Part shown: piece after piece, positions 21,398 to 32,800 of the stretch
Layout: every line of letters starts with the position of its first letter
How positions within the stretch are numbered: position 1 is the first letter of the stretch
NCBI RefSeq assembly: GCF_000208745.1
Contig: NC_030854.1
Coordinates: 1,395,539-1,459,538 of the forward strand
Direction: 5' to 3'
DNA from: Theobroma cacao
Lineage: Eukaryota > Streptophyta > Magnoliopsida > Malvales > Malvaceae
Length of the DNA stretch: 64,000 bases
Position numbers and translations under genes: made by a program
The notes under the pieces: generated by a model
What the model saw: only the letters and a program-made list of their open reading frames with translations
Told to the model about the DNA's origin: nothing
Database searches by the model: none

Positions 21398-23003
21398 TGG
21401 AATCTCTCCTGGAATGATTCCTAAATATTCCACCAATATATGTTTCTTCAAACATCAAACTCAGGACAAAGGAATATAAAAAAGAATTGTCCCCTGCAAG
21501 TGTTTTCATAGGGCTTGAATGTTAGTTTTTGTTCATGTGTTTTTTGCTCTGTCTTTCCCTTAGGACCATAGTCATAGATGTCTGATCTGATCCATATCCC
21601 CTGCATTCAGATTTAGATTTGAATTGTCTGTAGTTCAATGTAACACTTGAATGCTAGCTATTTACCAAAAGGGATTTAGGCTTTGTTGATCTATGTTACC
21701 TACTTTTATTGTCAACAATTAAAGACCAACACTCTAATTTGAGTTAGAATATGTTTGACATAATTTTTGTGCAATAAATGAACAAATAATCAATGCGATC
21801 AATAAATATACTTTCCTATCTTCCCAACAATTCAGTCTGTGATTATTTACTTCTCTCTGTTGACGAATTAGGAACCTTCTCAATAGCTTTTGTTTTCAAC
21901 TTTTATTGAGCCTTCAGACAATTCAAATTATTAGATGAATCAAAACTTTACCTCACCCCTCTCTCTTGATAAGTCCACAGGCAAGCCTAACAGTCAGGGC
22001 TTCTGCAACCTCCATTGACCCTTGACCTTGCTTGGTAAACAGTAACTGTTCATCGTTTTAATTGGTACATGTTCATAATTACTTATTGCAAATGCTGATC
22101 ATGGAGCAAATAAAAGCAAAGTCTTTATTTCTTGGTAAATGAAATTTCATTTTCTCCAAATTTGAGATGCATATGAAGATTTTGTTTCCATCTCGACTCG
22201 CGACTCTCTTGAAATCATTGACTCTGCAACTACATATGCTTGTTGCCATTGACAGTGTGCATATAATATGTTACAAATTAGCATAGTAATAATGTCAAAC
22301 ATTTAACAACTTGTCGTTTTAAAAGAATTTCTCTCTCAAATGGTTGCACCAAACCCTAAAAAACTACAAATTGGTTAATACTAAAATAGTAGAAGTCGTC
22401 TTAATCAAAAACTCGAGAGAATTGGAACAAACATGTTGAAGGGCTAGACATTTCATGAAAATGGCCATGTTCCATGGGCAACTATCATCTTTTACTTCCT
22501 TTTTCCAATAAATATTGATGTTAACGCTCCAAAAGAATCAGGAAAGGAGGATTTACGAATAGGCAAATGAACGAGGACAACATTGAAAATTTTAGACAAA
22601 TATCAATTAATAATAAGTAAAATTTTTTTTATTATATTTATATGTCCAAGATATCCTTAATTCGTCTAACGTATAATTATATTTAAACGCGTTTTACCCA
22701 AACTTGCATTTTCGATGCTTAATTTGAAGGTGAATTTAGGGCAAGTGTGAGCTATTCAAACTAGAAGTTTCTCAAAGTAAACACAAATGGCTAGTAGTAC
22801 TTATTAGTTAATCAACTGTGTCAACAGGACACGGTAACGTGTTTAACAGTAAAAAGAATCTTTAAACTTGGGAGGACTGCTTCGCTCTGAAAGTCAGTAG
22901 CCATAGGCACAATAACTCATAGAAGTTCAAACTCGCACTCAGACGACTCTGTCAAGCTTTAACCAATTCAATCATCCTCAACATGTAACTTTCAAATGTT
23001 CAA
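21398..23003. other. Intergenic, no gene seen
   Basis: About 1.6 kb of A+T-rich DNA without a supported frame. The last 150 bases (CTTCGCTCTGAAAGT, CAATTCAATCATCCTC) are duplicated upstream of the gene at 25220, so the two DC1 genes arose with their promoters. Confidence 0.45.
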
Positions 23004-23013
23004 TATATATAAG
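23004..23013 (+). promoter_or_regulatory. TATA box of DC1 gene 1
   Basis: TATATATAAG lies 45 bases before the ATG at 23049. A matching TATATATAAA occupies the same place before the 25220 gene, followed in both by a leader with GCAAGCCCTT and GATAGAGAGAGATG. Confidence 0.65.
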
Positions 23014-23048
23014 CTCGCAATGGCAAGCCCTTGCAAAGATAGAGAGAG

Positions 23049-24005
23049 ATGACTCCATTATCAAAGAAAACTATGCAACATTTCACCCATAGCCATCCAT
23101 TAACAGAAGTTTACGCCGACACAGAGTTCCTCTGCGATGGTTGCAGGACTCTAGGTATTGGCACAAGGTATCGATGTGAATCCTGCCATTTTGATCTCCA
23201 TGATCACTGTGCCACCTGCCCTTCGGAGCTCTCTTCTTTTATGCACGAACATGATCTCAAACTCGTCGTTTTCAGGCCACAGGCTGCGTGCCAGAACGGG
23301 CGTTTCTGTGACTTGTGCGGCGACCCTATCGAAGGGATTTTCTATCACTGCAAGCTATGCGAATTCGATGTGCACCCTCTTTGTACCCAATTGCCTGAAT
23401 ATGTACGGCACGTGATGCATAAGGATCATCCTTTGAGGCTGCAACGATCTGTGCCTGGTTGGTGCATGGTCTGCAAAGACACATGCCCGTCTTGGCATTA
23501 TAGATGTGGGCTTTGCTGTTTTGATATTCACTTTGAGTGTGTCTTAGCACCTTGTGAGGTGGCGGAGACGTCAACGCCAACGCCTCCATCTTTGAAAAGA
23601 CCAGTTCCACCACCACCATCACCATCAGCTTCGCCTTCTTTTGATGCTTGTTATGCTTATGGCTCTGGGGCCATACCACCACCTCCTTATTTTGCTTATG
23701 GTTACGGAGTCCCTCTTGCACCCCCGTATTTTGGTCCTCATCCTCATGGCTATGGAATCCCCTCTAGCTCGGGCGGGTATAACGTCAATAGCCATCCGCA
23801 TGGTAACAGTCAAGGTCACGGTGTCTATGGGGCCATACCACCACCTCCTTATTTTGAGTATGGTTACGGAGTCCCTCTTGCACCACCGTATTTTGGTCCT
23901 CATCCTCATGGCTATGGAATCCCTCCTAGCTCGGGCAGGTATAACGTCAATAGCCATCCGCATAGTGACAGTCAAGGTCACGGAGGTTGGGGAAAATTTC
24001 GATAG
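23049..24005 (+). CDS. DC1-domain cysteine/histidine-rich protein 1 (318 aa), tail cut by a stop
   Basis: Single-exon gene starting MTPLSKKTMQHFTHSHPLTE. DC1 (C1-like) zinc modules follow: HPLTEV with C.GC, RYRCESCHFDLHDHCATCP (about residues 45-65), FCDLCGDP with CKLCEFDVHPLC (about 84-118), and HPLRLQ with WCMVCKDTC and CGLCCFDIHFEC (about 128-170). Such proteins are assumed to bind zinc and perhaps lipid or protein partners; many are stress-responsive, and exact roles are mostly unknown. The C-terminal half is Pro/Tyr/Gly-rich with a 54-residue unit duplicated in tandem (DNA period 162 bp, 23667 and 23829). An in-frame TAG at 24003-24005 ends the protein. The same frame continues after it with RMYAIAGNLTLGVLSNVVFG to 24083, the hydrophobic tail kept by the 25220 paralogue. 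Confidence 0.85.
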   Translation: MTPLSKKTMQHFTHSHPLTEVYADTEFLCDGCRTLGIGTRYRCESCHFDLHDHCATCPSELSSFMHEHDLKLVVFRPQAACQNGRFCDLCGDPIEGIFYHCKLCEFDVHPLCTQLPEYVRHVMHKDHPLRLQRSVPGWCMVCKDTCPSWHYRCGLCCFDIHFECVLAPCEVAETSTPTPPSLKRPVPPPPSPSASPSFDACYAYGSGAIPPPPYFAYGYGVPLAPPYFGPHPHGYGIPSSSGGYNVNSHPHGNSQGHGVYGAIPPPPYFEYGYGVPLAPPYFGPHPHGYGIPPSSGRYNVNSHPHSDSQGHGGWGKFR

Positions 24006-24083
24006 AGAATGTACGCAATTGCTGGGAACCTAACTCTCGGAGTACTTAGTAACGTGGTGTTTGGAACCTGCGTTTCAAGCTAA
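24006..24083 (+). pseudogene. Untranslated remnant of DC1 gene 1 tail
   Basis: Directly after the TAG stop, in the same frame, 25 codons encode RMYAIAGNLTLGVLSNVVFG and TCVSS, then TAA. The intact paralogue ends NMYAIAGQLALGVVTNVVFG. The tail is therefore separated by one nonsense codon only. Whether it is ever read through, or this is a sequencing error, cannot be told here. Confidence 0.7.
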
Positions 24084-25173
24084 TAAGAGCATTGGAGTTT
24101 CAGTTGCATCTAATTTTTCTCTTTGTTTGAAGGCCAAAACATTGCAATTTCAAGCTATTAGAAAAAATGTATAAATTTCTGGAGGTATCAGGAATTGGTT
24201 CTTTGTACTTCTGGATTATTTCTTTCTTTTCTTTTGATCATTTTAAAGTTAGAATTTGAGACAAAGAAATAATAGAAGCATGACAGAGTTGGGACTTCTC
24301 CAATTTTCTGCAACTAATTTTCATCAAATTCTCGAAGCTAAAAGTCTGTGGAAAACGACTGTTGGAATATTGGGAACATGACCAGGCCATTATAATATTT
24401 CCCTTTTCCATCAAAAGAAAACTTTATTAAGTATCAAAGGGGATACTTGACCTGGTCTGAAACAAGCAGGCCAGTTCGAGCTTTACAAACCCAAGACATA
24501 AAGCATGATCTTGTTACAAACCAAAGAAACAAAATATAAATTATTCCAATTCAATCACCTAAAACCTGATACATGGCCCGATTATTACTGTTAAAAAAAC
24601 AAATTGAAACAAAATTATATGACAAGCTTAGAGAATATGGGGTTACAATACCAAACAAGTAGAACACAAGATATTTCAAACAGTTATCTTTTATATGTGT
24701 TATAGATTATATGTCTCTTTTGCTTTCAGACAAGTGACAGTTGTGATAGTAGTGATATATTGTTTGTACATGGTGTAAATGTTGTATTGACCTCGTCCAC
24801 ATAGCAAAAAGAAGGGCCAAAACGAGTTTTGAGAATATCAAGTAAATATGAAAAATTCATTGAATACCAAGTAAGCCATTAATCTAGCTTTGAGAATATA
24901 ATATAAATATGAATTTAATGTAATAATAAGATTCTCTGTATATCCCCTTAGACACTCCAAGCGTGTTTTTTGACTGCTATTTCCTAGTAAAGTACTACAC
25001 AATCACGTGATAGTAAAGAGTATTAAACTCGGCAAGACTGCTTCCTTCTGAAAGTTAACACTGCTTTTCTGTGAAGCTTGGACTAATTCAATCATCCTCC
25101 ACATATAAAACTCTATAAGCCTTTGCACAGATCTATAGAAACTGTAACCGATTCAATTTTCAACTTCAATATT
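24084..25173. other. Intergenic between DC1 genes
   Basis: No supported gene. Early bases are the 3' flank of DC1 gene 1, including a segment (ATTGGAGTTTCAGTTGC) shared with the 3' flank of the 25220 gene. The last 150 bases are a copy of the promoter region of the 23049 gene. Confidence 0.45.
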
Positions 25174-25183
25174 TATATATAAA
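25174..25183 (+). promoter_or_regulatory. TATA box of DC1 gene 2
   Basis: TATATATAAA lies 46 bases before the ATG at 25220 and corresponds to the TATA box at 23004. Confidence 0.65.
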
Positions 25184-25219
25184 CTCCCAAATAGCAAGCC
25201 CTTACACAGATAGAGAGAG

Positions 25220-26230
25220 ATGGCTTCATTACCACAGAAGACTGTACAACATTTCACCCATGACCATCCATTAACAGAAGTTGACGCAAGGACAGAGTTT
25301 GTCTGCGATGGTTGTAGGACTCTAGGTGTTGGCACAAGGTATGGATGTGAGTCCTGCGATTTTGATCTCCACGATCACTGTGCCACCTGCCCTTTGGAGC
25401 TCTCTTCTTTTATGCACGAACATGATCTGAAACTCGTCGTTAGCAAGCCACAGGCTACGTCCCTGCAGAACGAGCGTTTCTGTGACTTGTGCGGCGACCC
25501 TGTCCAAGGGATTTTCTATCAGTGCAGGCTATGCGAATTCGATGTGCACCCTCTTTGTACCAAATTGCCTGAATATATACGGCACGTGATGCATAAGGAG
25601 CATCCTTTGAGGCTGCAAGGATCGGTGCCTGGTAGGTGTATGGTCTGCAAAGATACATGCACGTCTTGGCATTATAGGTGTGGGATTTGCTGTTTTGATC
25701 TTCACCTTGAGTGTGTTTTAGCACCTTGTGAGGAGGAGGCGACGTCAACGTCAACCTCTCGATCTTTGAAAAGCCCAGTTCCACCACCATCACCATCAGC
25801 TCCGTATCTTTGTAATGCTTATGGCTATGGGGCCATTCCGCCACCACCATCACCATCAGCTCCGTCTCTTTATAATGCTTATGGCTATGGGGCCATTCCG
25901 CCACCACCATCATCATCAGCTTCGCCTTATTATGTTTATGGCTATGGAGCCATTCAACCACCACCACCACCACCACCATCTTCGCCTTATTATGCATATG
26001 GCTATGGTGCCATTCCACCACCTCCTTATTCTGCGTATGGTTACAGGCCTTCTGCTCATGGCTATGGAACCCCCTCCAGCTCGGGCGGATATCACCTCAA
26101 CAATCATCCGCAATGTAGTAGTCAAGTTCAGGGAGTTGGGGGAAAGAATCGAAAGAATATGTATGCAATAGCTGGGCAACTGGCTCTTGGAGTGGTTACT
26201 AACGTGGTGTTTGGAACCATCTTTTGGTGA
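25220..26230 (+). CDS. DC1-domain cysteine/histidine-rich protein 2 (336 aa)
   Basis: Intact single-exon paralogue of the 23049 gene, starting MASLPQKTVQHFTHDHPLTE. The zinc-ligand pattern is complete: FVCDGCRTLGVGTRYGCESC with DFDLHDHCATCP, FCDLCGDPVQGIFYQCRLCE with FDVHPLC, and CMVCKDTC with RCGICCFDLHLEC. From about residue 190 a low-complexity tail repeats a 20-residue unit (AYGYGAIPPPPSPSAP and variants) four times, with an exact 60-bp DNA period over about 25788-26040. The protein ends in a hydrophobic segment (NMYAIAGQLALGVVTNVVFG), a possible membrane-associating tail. The DNA-level tandem repeats make tail length likely to vary between alleles. Molecular function is not established for this family. 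Confidence 0.9.
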   Translation: MASLPQKTVQHFTHDHPLTEVDARTEFVCDGCRTLGVGTRYGCESCDFDLHDHCATCPLELSSFMHEHDLKLVVSKPQATSLQNERFCDLCGDPVQGIFYQCRLCEFDVHPLCTKLPEYIRHVMHKEHPLRLQGSVPGRCMVCKDTCTSWHYRCGICCFDLHLECVLAPCEEEATSTSTSRSLKSPVPPPSPSAPYLCNAYGYGAIPPPPSPSAPSLYNAYGYGAIPPPPSSSASPYYVYGYGAIQPPPPPPPSSPYYAYGYGAIPPPPYSAYGYRPSAHGYGTPSSSGGYHLNNHPQCSSQVQGVGGKNRKNMYAIAGQLALGVVTNVVFGTIFW

Positions 26231-28217
26231 TCGAGCAGCTCATAAGAGCATTGGAGTTTCAGTTGCTTTCTTTGCATCTAATTTATTCTTGGTTTGAAGG
26301 CCAAAACATTGTAACTTCAAGCTATGAAACAAATTTATTTCTGCATTTAGAATTTGAGAGAAGGAAATAAGAGAAGCATGACAGACTTCGGACTTCCCCA
26401 ATCTTCTACACCTATTTTTCATCACAGTGTCAGACTTGGCTCCCCTTCTAATGTTGCTGACAATTCAACCGGTAGCCAGAGTTGGATCCGGCTTGAGTCT
26501 AGATTTCTTAGCTCATCTCTCTTGTGTCTGGCCCAACTTCTCCAATTCTGGGCCAGCTATTCCCAGGTCTTGGTCAAATTCTCTGCTGGTTGAATTGGCA
26601 CCACACTTGAGCTACTGACAAAAGAGAAAGGCCAGGCAAACGTCTGGTGTGCATATGGCCATTCCTGAAATTTGTGGTGAATATCGGATGCGGGCCTATC
26701 ACCTACGACTGTTCTAATGTTTAAAGCCTTACTGTCTTAGTGTTTACCCTACGTGTCTACCGTCTACCCCATTTTTATGGTTCCTCCACAAGAATTAGGC
26801 CAACTGGCAGGTATCGTTTTAAGGTGGTTGTTGACTTGTTATGTCCTAGCATGCTTTGCTGTATTGACACGATTCCTTACAGTAACAGGCCTTATCCAGG
26901 CACTATGTCTTTACCCCAAACCTTTTCCCTTATGTTTTTCTAGTTAAAAATCAAATTGAAATGTCGCCTTCCCTTGCAAAAGTGAAATAAATCTACTAGT
27001 TTTTAGGTTCTGAACAGGCCCTTTCACTCCTCTAAAGCAACCCGTTTTTTGCTAAATGCATGCTATCAATGATAATTATAGTGTATATATGAAGCAGGTA
27101 ATCATAAACATTACGTTACAAATCTGCAATCAACACCGTAAAGGAATTAAACATCCCTCATATTATACAAATTAAAGGGTACCCCAAGGGAGAAATGCTT
27201 TGCCAGAAGACCATCAACATTGTCTTTTAGACTCCTGGAAACGACACCAACCATGCCTGAAATTGCTCTCAACAAACAGTAGGCAGTATCATTTGATACC
27301 TCGTTTTGGTGTTTTTTTCATCATTGTTATAATTTTATGATGACAGATTATGTTGAATCATGCTTTTTGATGAGTTTTTTATTGTTGCTAGTCATAAAAG
27401 CATAAAGTTGAATGGTTTTTTTAAGTTCAATATATTTTGATGGAAAGAGCAGATTGGTGGATTCAATCACAAGATAAAGAAATCATTCTAAATGACCCTA
27501 ATCATTGTTTTATGCAGTCGGATGGCCACCGTATTGAAGAATCAAATGGAAATCTGTCCCTTCCTAGCTCTGCAAACAAATCAAACACGTCATGTGAATT
27601 TAGATCTGCCACGACATTGAAATTACTGAAAAACACTTTTTTTTTGCTCCTGAAAACTTTCGGCTGGGGAAACCAAGGGTTGTTCCTGGCAAGCTTTATT
27701 GCACGCTTCCGCTTCTGAAAGGCTCAGACAAGGACTCTGATCAGCTGTTGGGTGAAGAAACTGGGCAAATGGAATATTCCTGGGGTGTATCTGCACCTTG
27801 AGAGCAGATATAAAGTGTTAAAGGAAGCCGTGAAGACTTAAAAAACAGCCTTTAAGCACGACTTTCTGGTGCTTAAAGATCGTTCAATGAATTTTGCTGG
27901 CAACCTTGTTTTGTCGTCTACCAGGGGGGGCCCTGCAGTACGTGGCGATTGCTCCATCGTCGGCGTTGTTTCTCTCTCACCCTAATGATTGGAGGGTATA
28001 AATGTTGGAAACTAATCAGGGTGATTTGTGAAAGAACACCCAACGCCTACGAGTCGCCTCACCAACATTAACTCAGAAAATAATAGAAAAAAAGAAACAA
28101 AAGAAATCGTCTTCTGGTCATCCTCACTATCTAATCGCTGCATATTTTGACGCGGCAAAAAGGACAAGACTGCTTCCTTGAGAAATATCGAGGCATTGTC
28201 CCTTCTCTCTGGATTCC
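26231..28217. other. Intergenic, with an unrecognised possible gene fragment
   Basis: Nearly 2 kb without a confirmed gene. From ATG 27440 a 92-codon plus frame reads MERADWWIQSQDKEI and ends 27718. A neighbouring frame from about 27669 continues KPRVVPGKLYCTLPLLKGSD and then SDQLLGEETGQMEY, so this may be a frameshifted gene fragment. I do not recognise the family. The rest shows nothing. Confidence 0.35.
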
Positions 28218-28268
28218 ATGGAATTTAATCGAGCTTTCATCAAAAACGTGAAGCGTCTGGTCGTCAAG
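28218..28268 (+). pseudogene. Detached copy of P5CS exon 1
   Basis: The 17 codons MEFNRAFIKNVKRLVVK, followed by GTCAGC, match exon 1 of the P5CS gene 1.6 kb downstream ([17 protein letters not shown], then its GT donor). The preceding bases (TGGATTCCATGG versus TGGACTCCATGG) also match. No further P5CS exons follow before the true gene. It is a relic of a partial tandem duplication or of a second P5CS copy whose remainder was deleted. Confidence 0.75.
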
Positions 28269-29671
28269 GTCAGCTACAAAGCAACCTGCAAAACTTACTT
28301 TCCCATATGGCTGATTTTCCATTTCCATGTGCAACATCATGTTCATGTGCATGTCTTTTCTGAACTGTTCTGGCAATTTGGCATGCCAATTGCCATGCAC
28401 AACCCTCCCTCTTTTGGAAAGAGAAAGCATCCAATTTTATTTTTAGTACAATAAAACATAGTACAAAATCTTGGGGAACATATGTATTTTTGGTCCAACC
28501 AAAACAATATTATTTTAAGGTTTTGGAGCTTGCTTGCTGCCCTTGCAATATTTACATGTATTCAAAAAAAAACCTCTTTTACACTTCTAAATTTAGCTAT
28601 TTATATGAAAAATTAATAAAATGATTTTGAATATTAATTAGATCCATAAAAAATATAGGTCCATAAAAATCTAATCCTCTTCCACATGAAACCATGTGAC
28701 AAGACAAACAGAAGGGACTGAATTCGATTTGGAATTTTCCATTTGCTTGATATTACTATAAACTTATATGTTGCAGCTGTTGCTAGGTGATTGGACATAG
28801 GAAGATACATAGGGACACGATGCAAAATCAGACTTTTCTTCTTTCAAACTCTTAAAACTTTCAAGTTTACATGTGAATTCTCCATCATGAATTATTTCTG
28901 TTAAGAACATTCAACGTATTTGTTTTCCCAAAGGGACCTCCATGATGTAACAGTACTGCAATTTTTATAGCTAAGAGGCAAATCATTGTAAGTAAGGGTG
29001 AGCATCAATCGGATGATTGATCGATGTCAATTGACGATAAGTTCAGTTAGTTTAATTTTATTTTTTTATTTTAATATTAATTAATCAGAATGTTAATATT
29101 TAGAAATTTTAAAATATATTATATAATATATATATATATATGTATTTGGTTAAATTAAAGACATTTAAGCTTATTATGTATTAATAATTAAAACGAGTTT
29201 AGATAAACCAATTCAAACTATATTCGATTTTAAGATAAAATTCGATCAATTTTAATTATTTAAAATTTAAGATCGAACTGATGGAACCGATCTAATCCTC
29301 ACTCCTTATCAGGAAGATTGTAATTTAATTTATTCGGAAAGATATTTATAGGATTTAATTTATACTATTTTTTAAAATCCTGCTGGATATCCATAAAGAG
29401 ACTTACTAAATTTCCTGATAAAAAAAAGTAACGAAGGATCCGAGGAAATAGGGGCGCGTGTCCCGTAAACAATGGAACCCTTCCTCGTCGCACGTCAGTT
29501 ACTAAATTAATAATACTCATTGTCATGTCGTCATCTGTGTCCCCATGTGACTGCTTCTGCCAGGATTCCCCTACGGACCAACCCACCCTAAACTCCTGCA
29601 ACAAACTATAAACAATTTTTTAATTTTATTTTCCTTTTTTATTTAATTTCACCCCCTTTATTTCAGACCAC
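28269..29671. other. P5CS upstream region
   Basis: Intergenic DNA with a MITE-like element (28997-29305). Close to the P5CS start are ACGT-core sites: CACGTCAG at 29491 and GACGTGGC at 29691, similar to ABA-responsive elements. A role is inference only. Confidence 0.4.
28997..29305. repeat. MITE-like element, copy 1
   Basis: Begins TAAGGGTGAGCATCAATCGG and ends ACCGATCTAATCCTCACTCC plus TTA, giving imperfect inverted termini around an A+T-rich core. Related copies lie at 52289-52605 and 56546-56860. The GGGTGAGCAT...CGAACTGA...CTCACTC layout matches a widespread class of non-coding plant repeats. Target duplication is not clear. Confidence 0.55.
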
Positions 29672-29698
29672 TATATATTGGAACTACTTGGACGTGGC
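29672..29698 (+). promoter_or_regulatory. P5CS TATA box and adjacent ACGTGGC motif
   Basis: TATATATT at 29672-29679 lies about 160 bases before the P5CS ATG. ACGTGGC at 29692-29698 is the core of ABA-responsive (G-box/ABRE) elements, which suits P5CS induction by drought and ABA known for the family. It lies just downstream of the TATA box, so its role as an enhancer is uncertain. The leader contains a GAAA microsatellite (29761-29783). Confidence 0.4.
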
Positions 29699-29837
29699 AA
29701 ACCGCTGCGGCTGCCTCATCATCTTCTTCTCAGACTCGCTCTCTGTCACACTCTGCCCACGAGAAAGAAAGAAAGAAAGAAAGAACTGATTGCCTGACTC
29801 GACCGAGTTGATTTTCACTCGCTTAAAAGTGGACTCC

Positions 29838-32800
29838 ATGGATCCTTCTCGTGCTTTTGTGACAAATGTCAAGCGTCTCATTGTCAAGGTTTCTGTTTTT
29901 TTTTTCTTTTCCGGGAAAATGTTGAACCGGTTTTTTGAGTTTTTGGTTAATTTGGTTTGTTTTTTTTTTTGATAATGTGGTTTTGATTTAATGTTTTTAG
30001 TTAAAAAGGATTGATTTTGATTTATGGGTTTTGGTTGAAAAAGGTGGGAACAGCAGTGGTGACTCGAGCTGATGGGAGATTAGCGTTGGGGAGGCTTGGA
30101 GCTTTATGTGAGCAGGTAAATGTTGAAAGAACAAGGGAAAGATGGGACTTTTGATGTCCCATTGTTGCAGCATCTCTCTAGGAAGGAGATGTTGTGGCTA
30201 ACAAAACTGTTAATTTTTTAAATGAATTGGTTGGTTGCAGCTTAAGGAACTAAATTCTCAAGGCTATGAGATTGTTTTGGTCACTTCAGGTGCTGTTGGT
30301 CTTGGTCGCCAAAGGCTTAGATACAGGAAATTGGTTAACAGCAGGTGTCATTTCTTAAATACCCTTTTCTTTCTTTATCTTTTCTTTTTTTTGGTCATAA
30401 ACATAAAACAGTTATTGCCTTCTGAGAAAATTTGTATGAAAAGATTTTTTCTTCGTTTTGTAGCTTGGCTGATCTTCAAAACCTACAATTTGAACTCGAT
30501 GGGAAGGCATGTGCTGCTGTTGGGCAGAGTAGTTTAATGGCTCTTTACGACACCTTGTTTAGCCAGGTGAAAAAGAATATGATTTCTAGTCGTGCGTAGT
30601 ATGCATTTGGCAACCTCTTGTTTTCTTTTTCGGTGTTTTACTTGCTTTAATATTATTCTTAATCTTTATGCAGCTTGATGTCACTTCGTCACAACATCTC
30701 GTGACGGATAGTGATTTTAGGAGTGTTAGTTTCAGAAAGCAACTCTCTGAAACAGTGCAATCATTACTAGCTTTGAAAGTTATTCCTATTTTCAATGAGA
30801 ATGATGCAGTCAGTACTCGAAGAGCGCCTTATCAGGTATGCAACTTCTTTCCCCTAATTTGAATTTGTTTTTTTTTTTCTCGTTGTGTTGATAAATGAAA
30901 ATTTTCATTCCATATTACCCAAAAGCCGGAAACTGCAACAGAGTTACAAAGAGTAAATACAATCAGTGTTTAAACCAAATACAAACAGTTTGAATTCGCT
31001 TTTGCTATTCATTCTAGTGATATCAAAAGATTCTTTACTAAACTAGAATGACCAAGAATGAAAAAACGCTCCAAAAAGAGATACTAACAGGTTTAAGTTT
31101 TTTCTTCTGGTGATATCAGTGTTTAAGTTTCGATATGAGATACTAACAGGTTATAGTGAAACTTTTTTCTTTTAGGCCTTTTCTACTGAGCCTTCGAGTT
31201 CGACTTTTCGCCTTTGTTATGTCCGAAGTGCCAAAAAGAGAAACCTTCTGTTTGTTCTATTCTTCCTTTCAAGCTGCTTATTTTGTTTCTGACAAATTGA
31301 TTGTAACTCTTATTTCAGGATTCTTCTGGGATATTCTGGGACAATGACAGCCTGGCAGGTCTCTTAGCTCTGGAACTGCAAGCTGATCTCCTTGTTTTGT
31401 TGAGTGATGTGGATGGCCTCTATAGTGGACCACCAAGTGATCCAAACTCAAAGCTGATCCATACGTATATAAAAGAAAAACATCAAGGAGAAATAACGTT
31501 TGGAGACAAGTCCAGGCTGGGTAGAGGGGGTATGACTGCAAAGGTTAATGCTGCTCTCTGTGCAGTTTTTGCTGGTATCCCTGTTGTTATTACTAGGTAC
31601 GCCAGGATCCAAATCCACAAACCTATTAACAACCAACTTGTTTAATTTTTGACAAAATTCGTTCATGCTAGGGAGATTCTTTATAGGTTAATTTGGAATT
31701 CCTTGTAGTGGGTTAGCAAAACCTTGTTTCATTTGAAGAATATCATTAGCCACTCCTCTGCATCCTAGTCAATTCATTAGATCTCCTCTTTTCCCCTTCA
31801 TTTCTTAGTTTTTAAAACCTTTTATTTCCTTTATCAGTGGAAAACATGCTGATGTTTCTTCTGATGAAAATAGTATTTGAAGAGTATATTCATTGTTAAT
31901 TTGTTACCAATCACTGGGTGTTTAATAATTTTATTTCGTACTTTAAAATTTTAATACTTATAAGAAGCATGTGTTTCTTTGTTTACTATGAATTGTTTTG
32001 TCATCACACTTCTCATTTTGCTTTTACTTCTATTTTTGAAGTGGCTATGCCACTGACAACATTATAAAGGTACTCCAAGGAAAGCGAATTGGAACCCTAT
32101 TTCATCAAGATGCACACTTATGGACATCAGTTAAAGAAGTTGGTGCACGTGAGATGGCAGTTGCAGCACGGGATTGTTCTAGACGACTTCAGGTGGGAAG
32201 AATCATTGCTTCCTGTAGTCACCATAAAATCTCTCTTTTAGGCTCCATGTTCTATTAGATGAAGAAGTTAAGTTTGAACGTTTTTGGAAATGATCTAATT
32301 GCAGGCACTGCACTCTGAGGATAGGAGGAAAATTTTGCTGGACATAGCTGATGCCCTTGAGGCGAATGAAAGTTTGATTAAGGTTGAAAACGAAGCTGAT
32401 GTTGCAGCTGCCCAGGATGCTGGATATGAGACCTCACTAATATCTCGTTTGGCTTTGAAGCCTGGGAAGGCAAGCATTTGTTGATTCCTGGATTCATGTG
32501 ATAACAAATAAATCAATTTTCAATTTTTTGTGTGATTGCTGCTGTTTGATATCCATGCCTGTTCCATTAATATTTTTCACAAGCACAACCTCATGTTTCA
32601 TGCTGATTTTTTTATTTTACAGATAGCTGGTCTTGCAAAATCCATTCGTGTACTTGCTGACATGGAAGAGCCTATTGGTCGTGTTTTAAAGAGAACAGAG
32701 GTTAGAAAATACTCATCTTGTTCAAAAATATCTGAATAGTAGTGTGTCTCTTTTCTGTCCTCATCACTTGTTTTGGCTCTTACTTTTACTGCCCTTGTCC

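Noticed and set aside
23625..23981. Minus frames with repeated Met/Arg blocks opposite the DC1 tails (also 25455-26021)
   Set aside because: Shadows of the Pro/Tyr/Gly tail repeats on the opposite strand.
26240..26947. Overlapping small frames downstream of DC1 gene 2
   Set aside because: Short, overlapping on both strands, and without recognisable domains.
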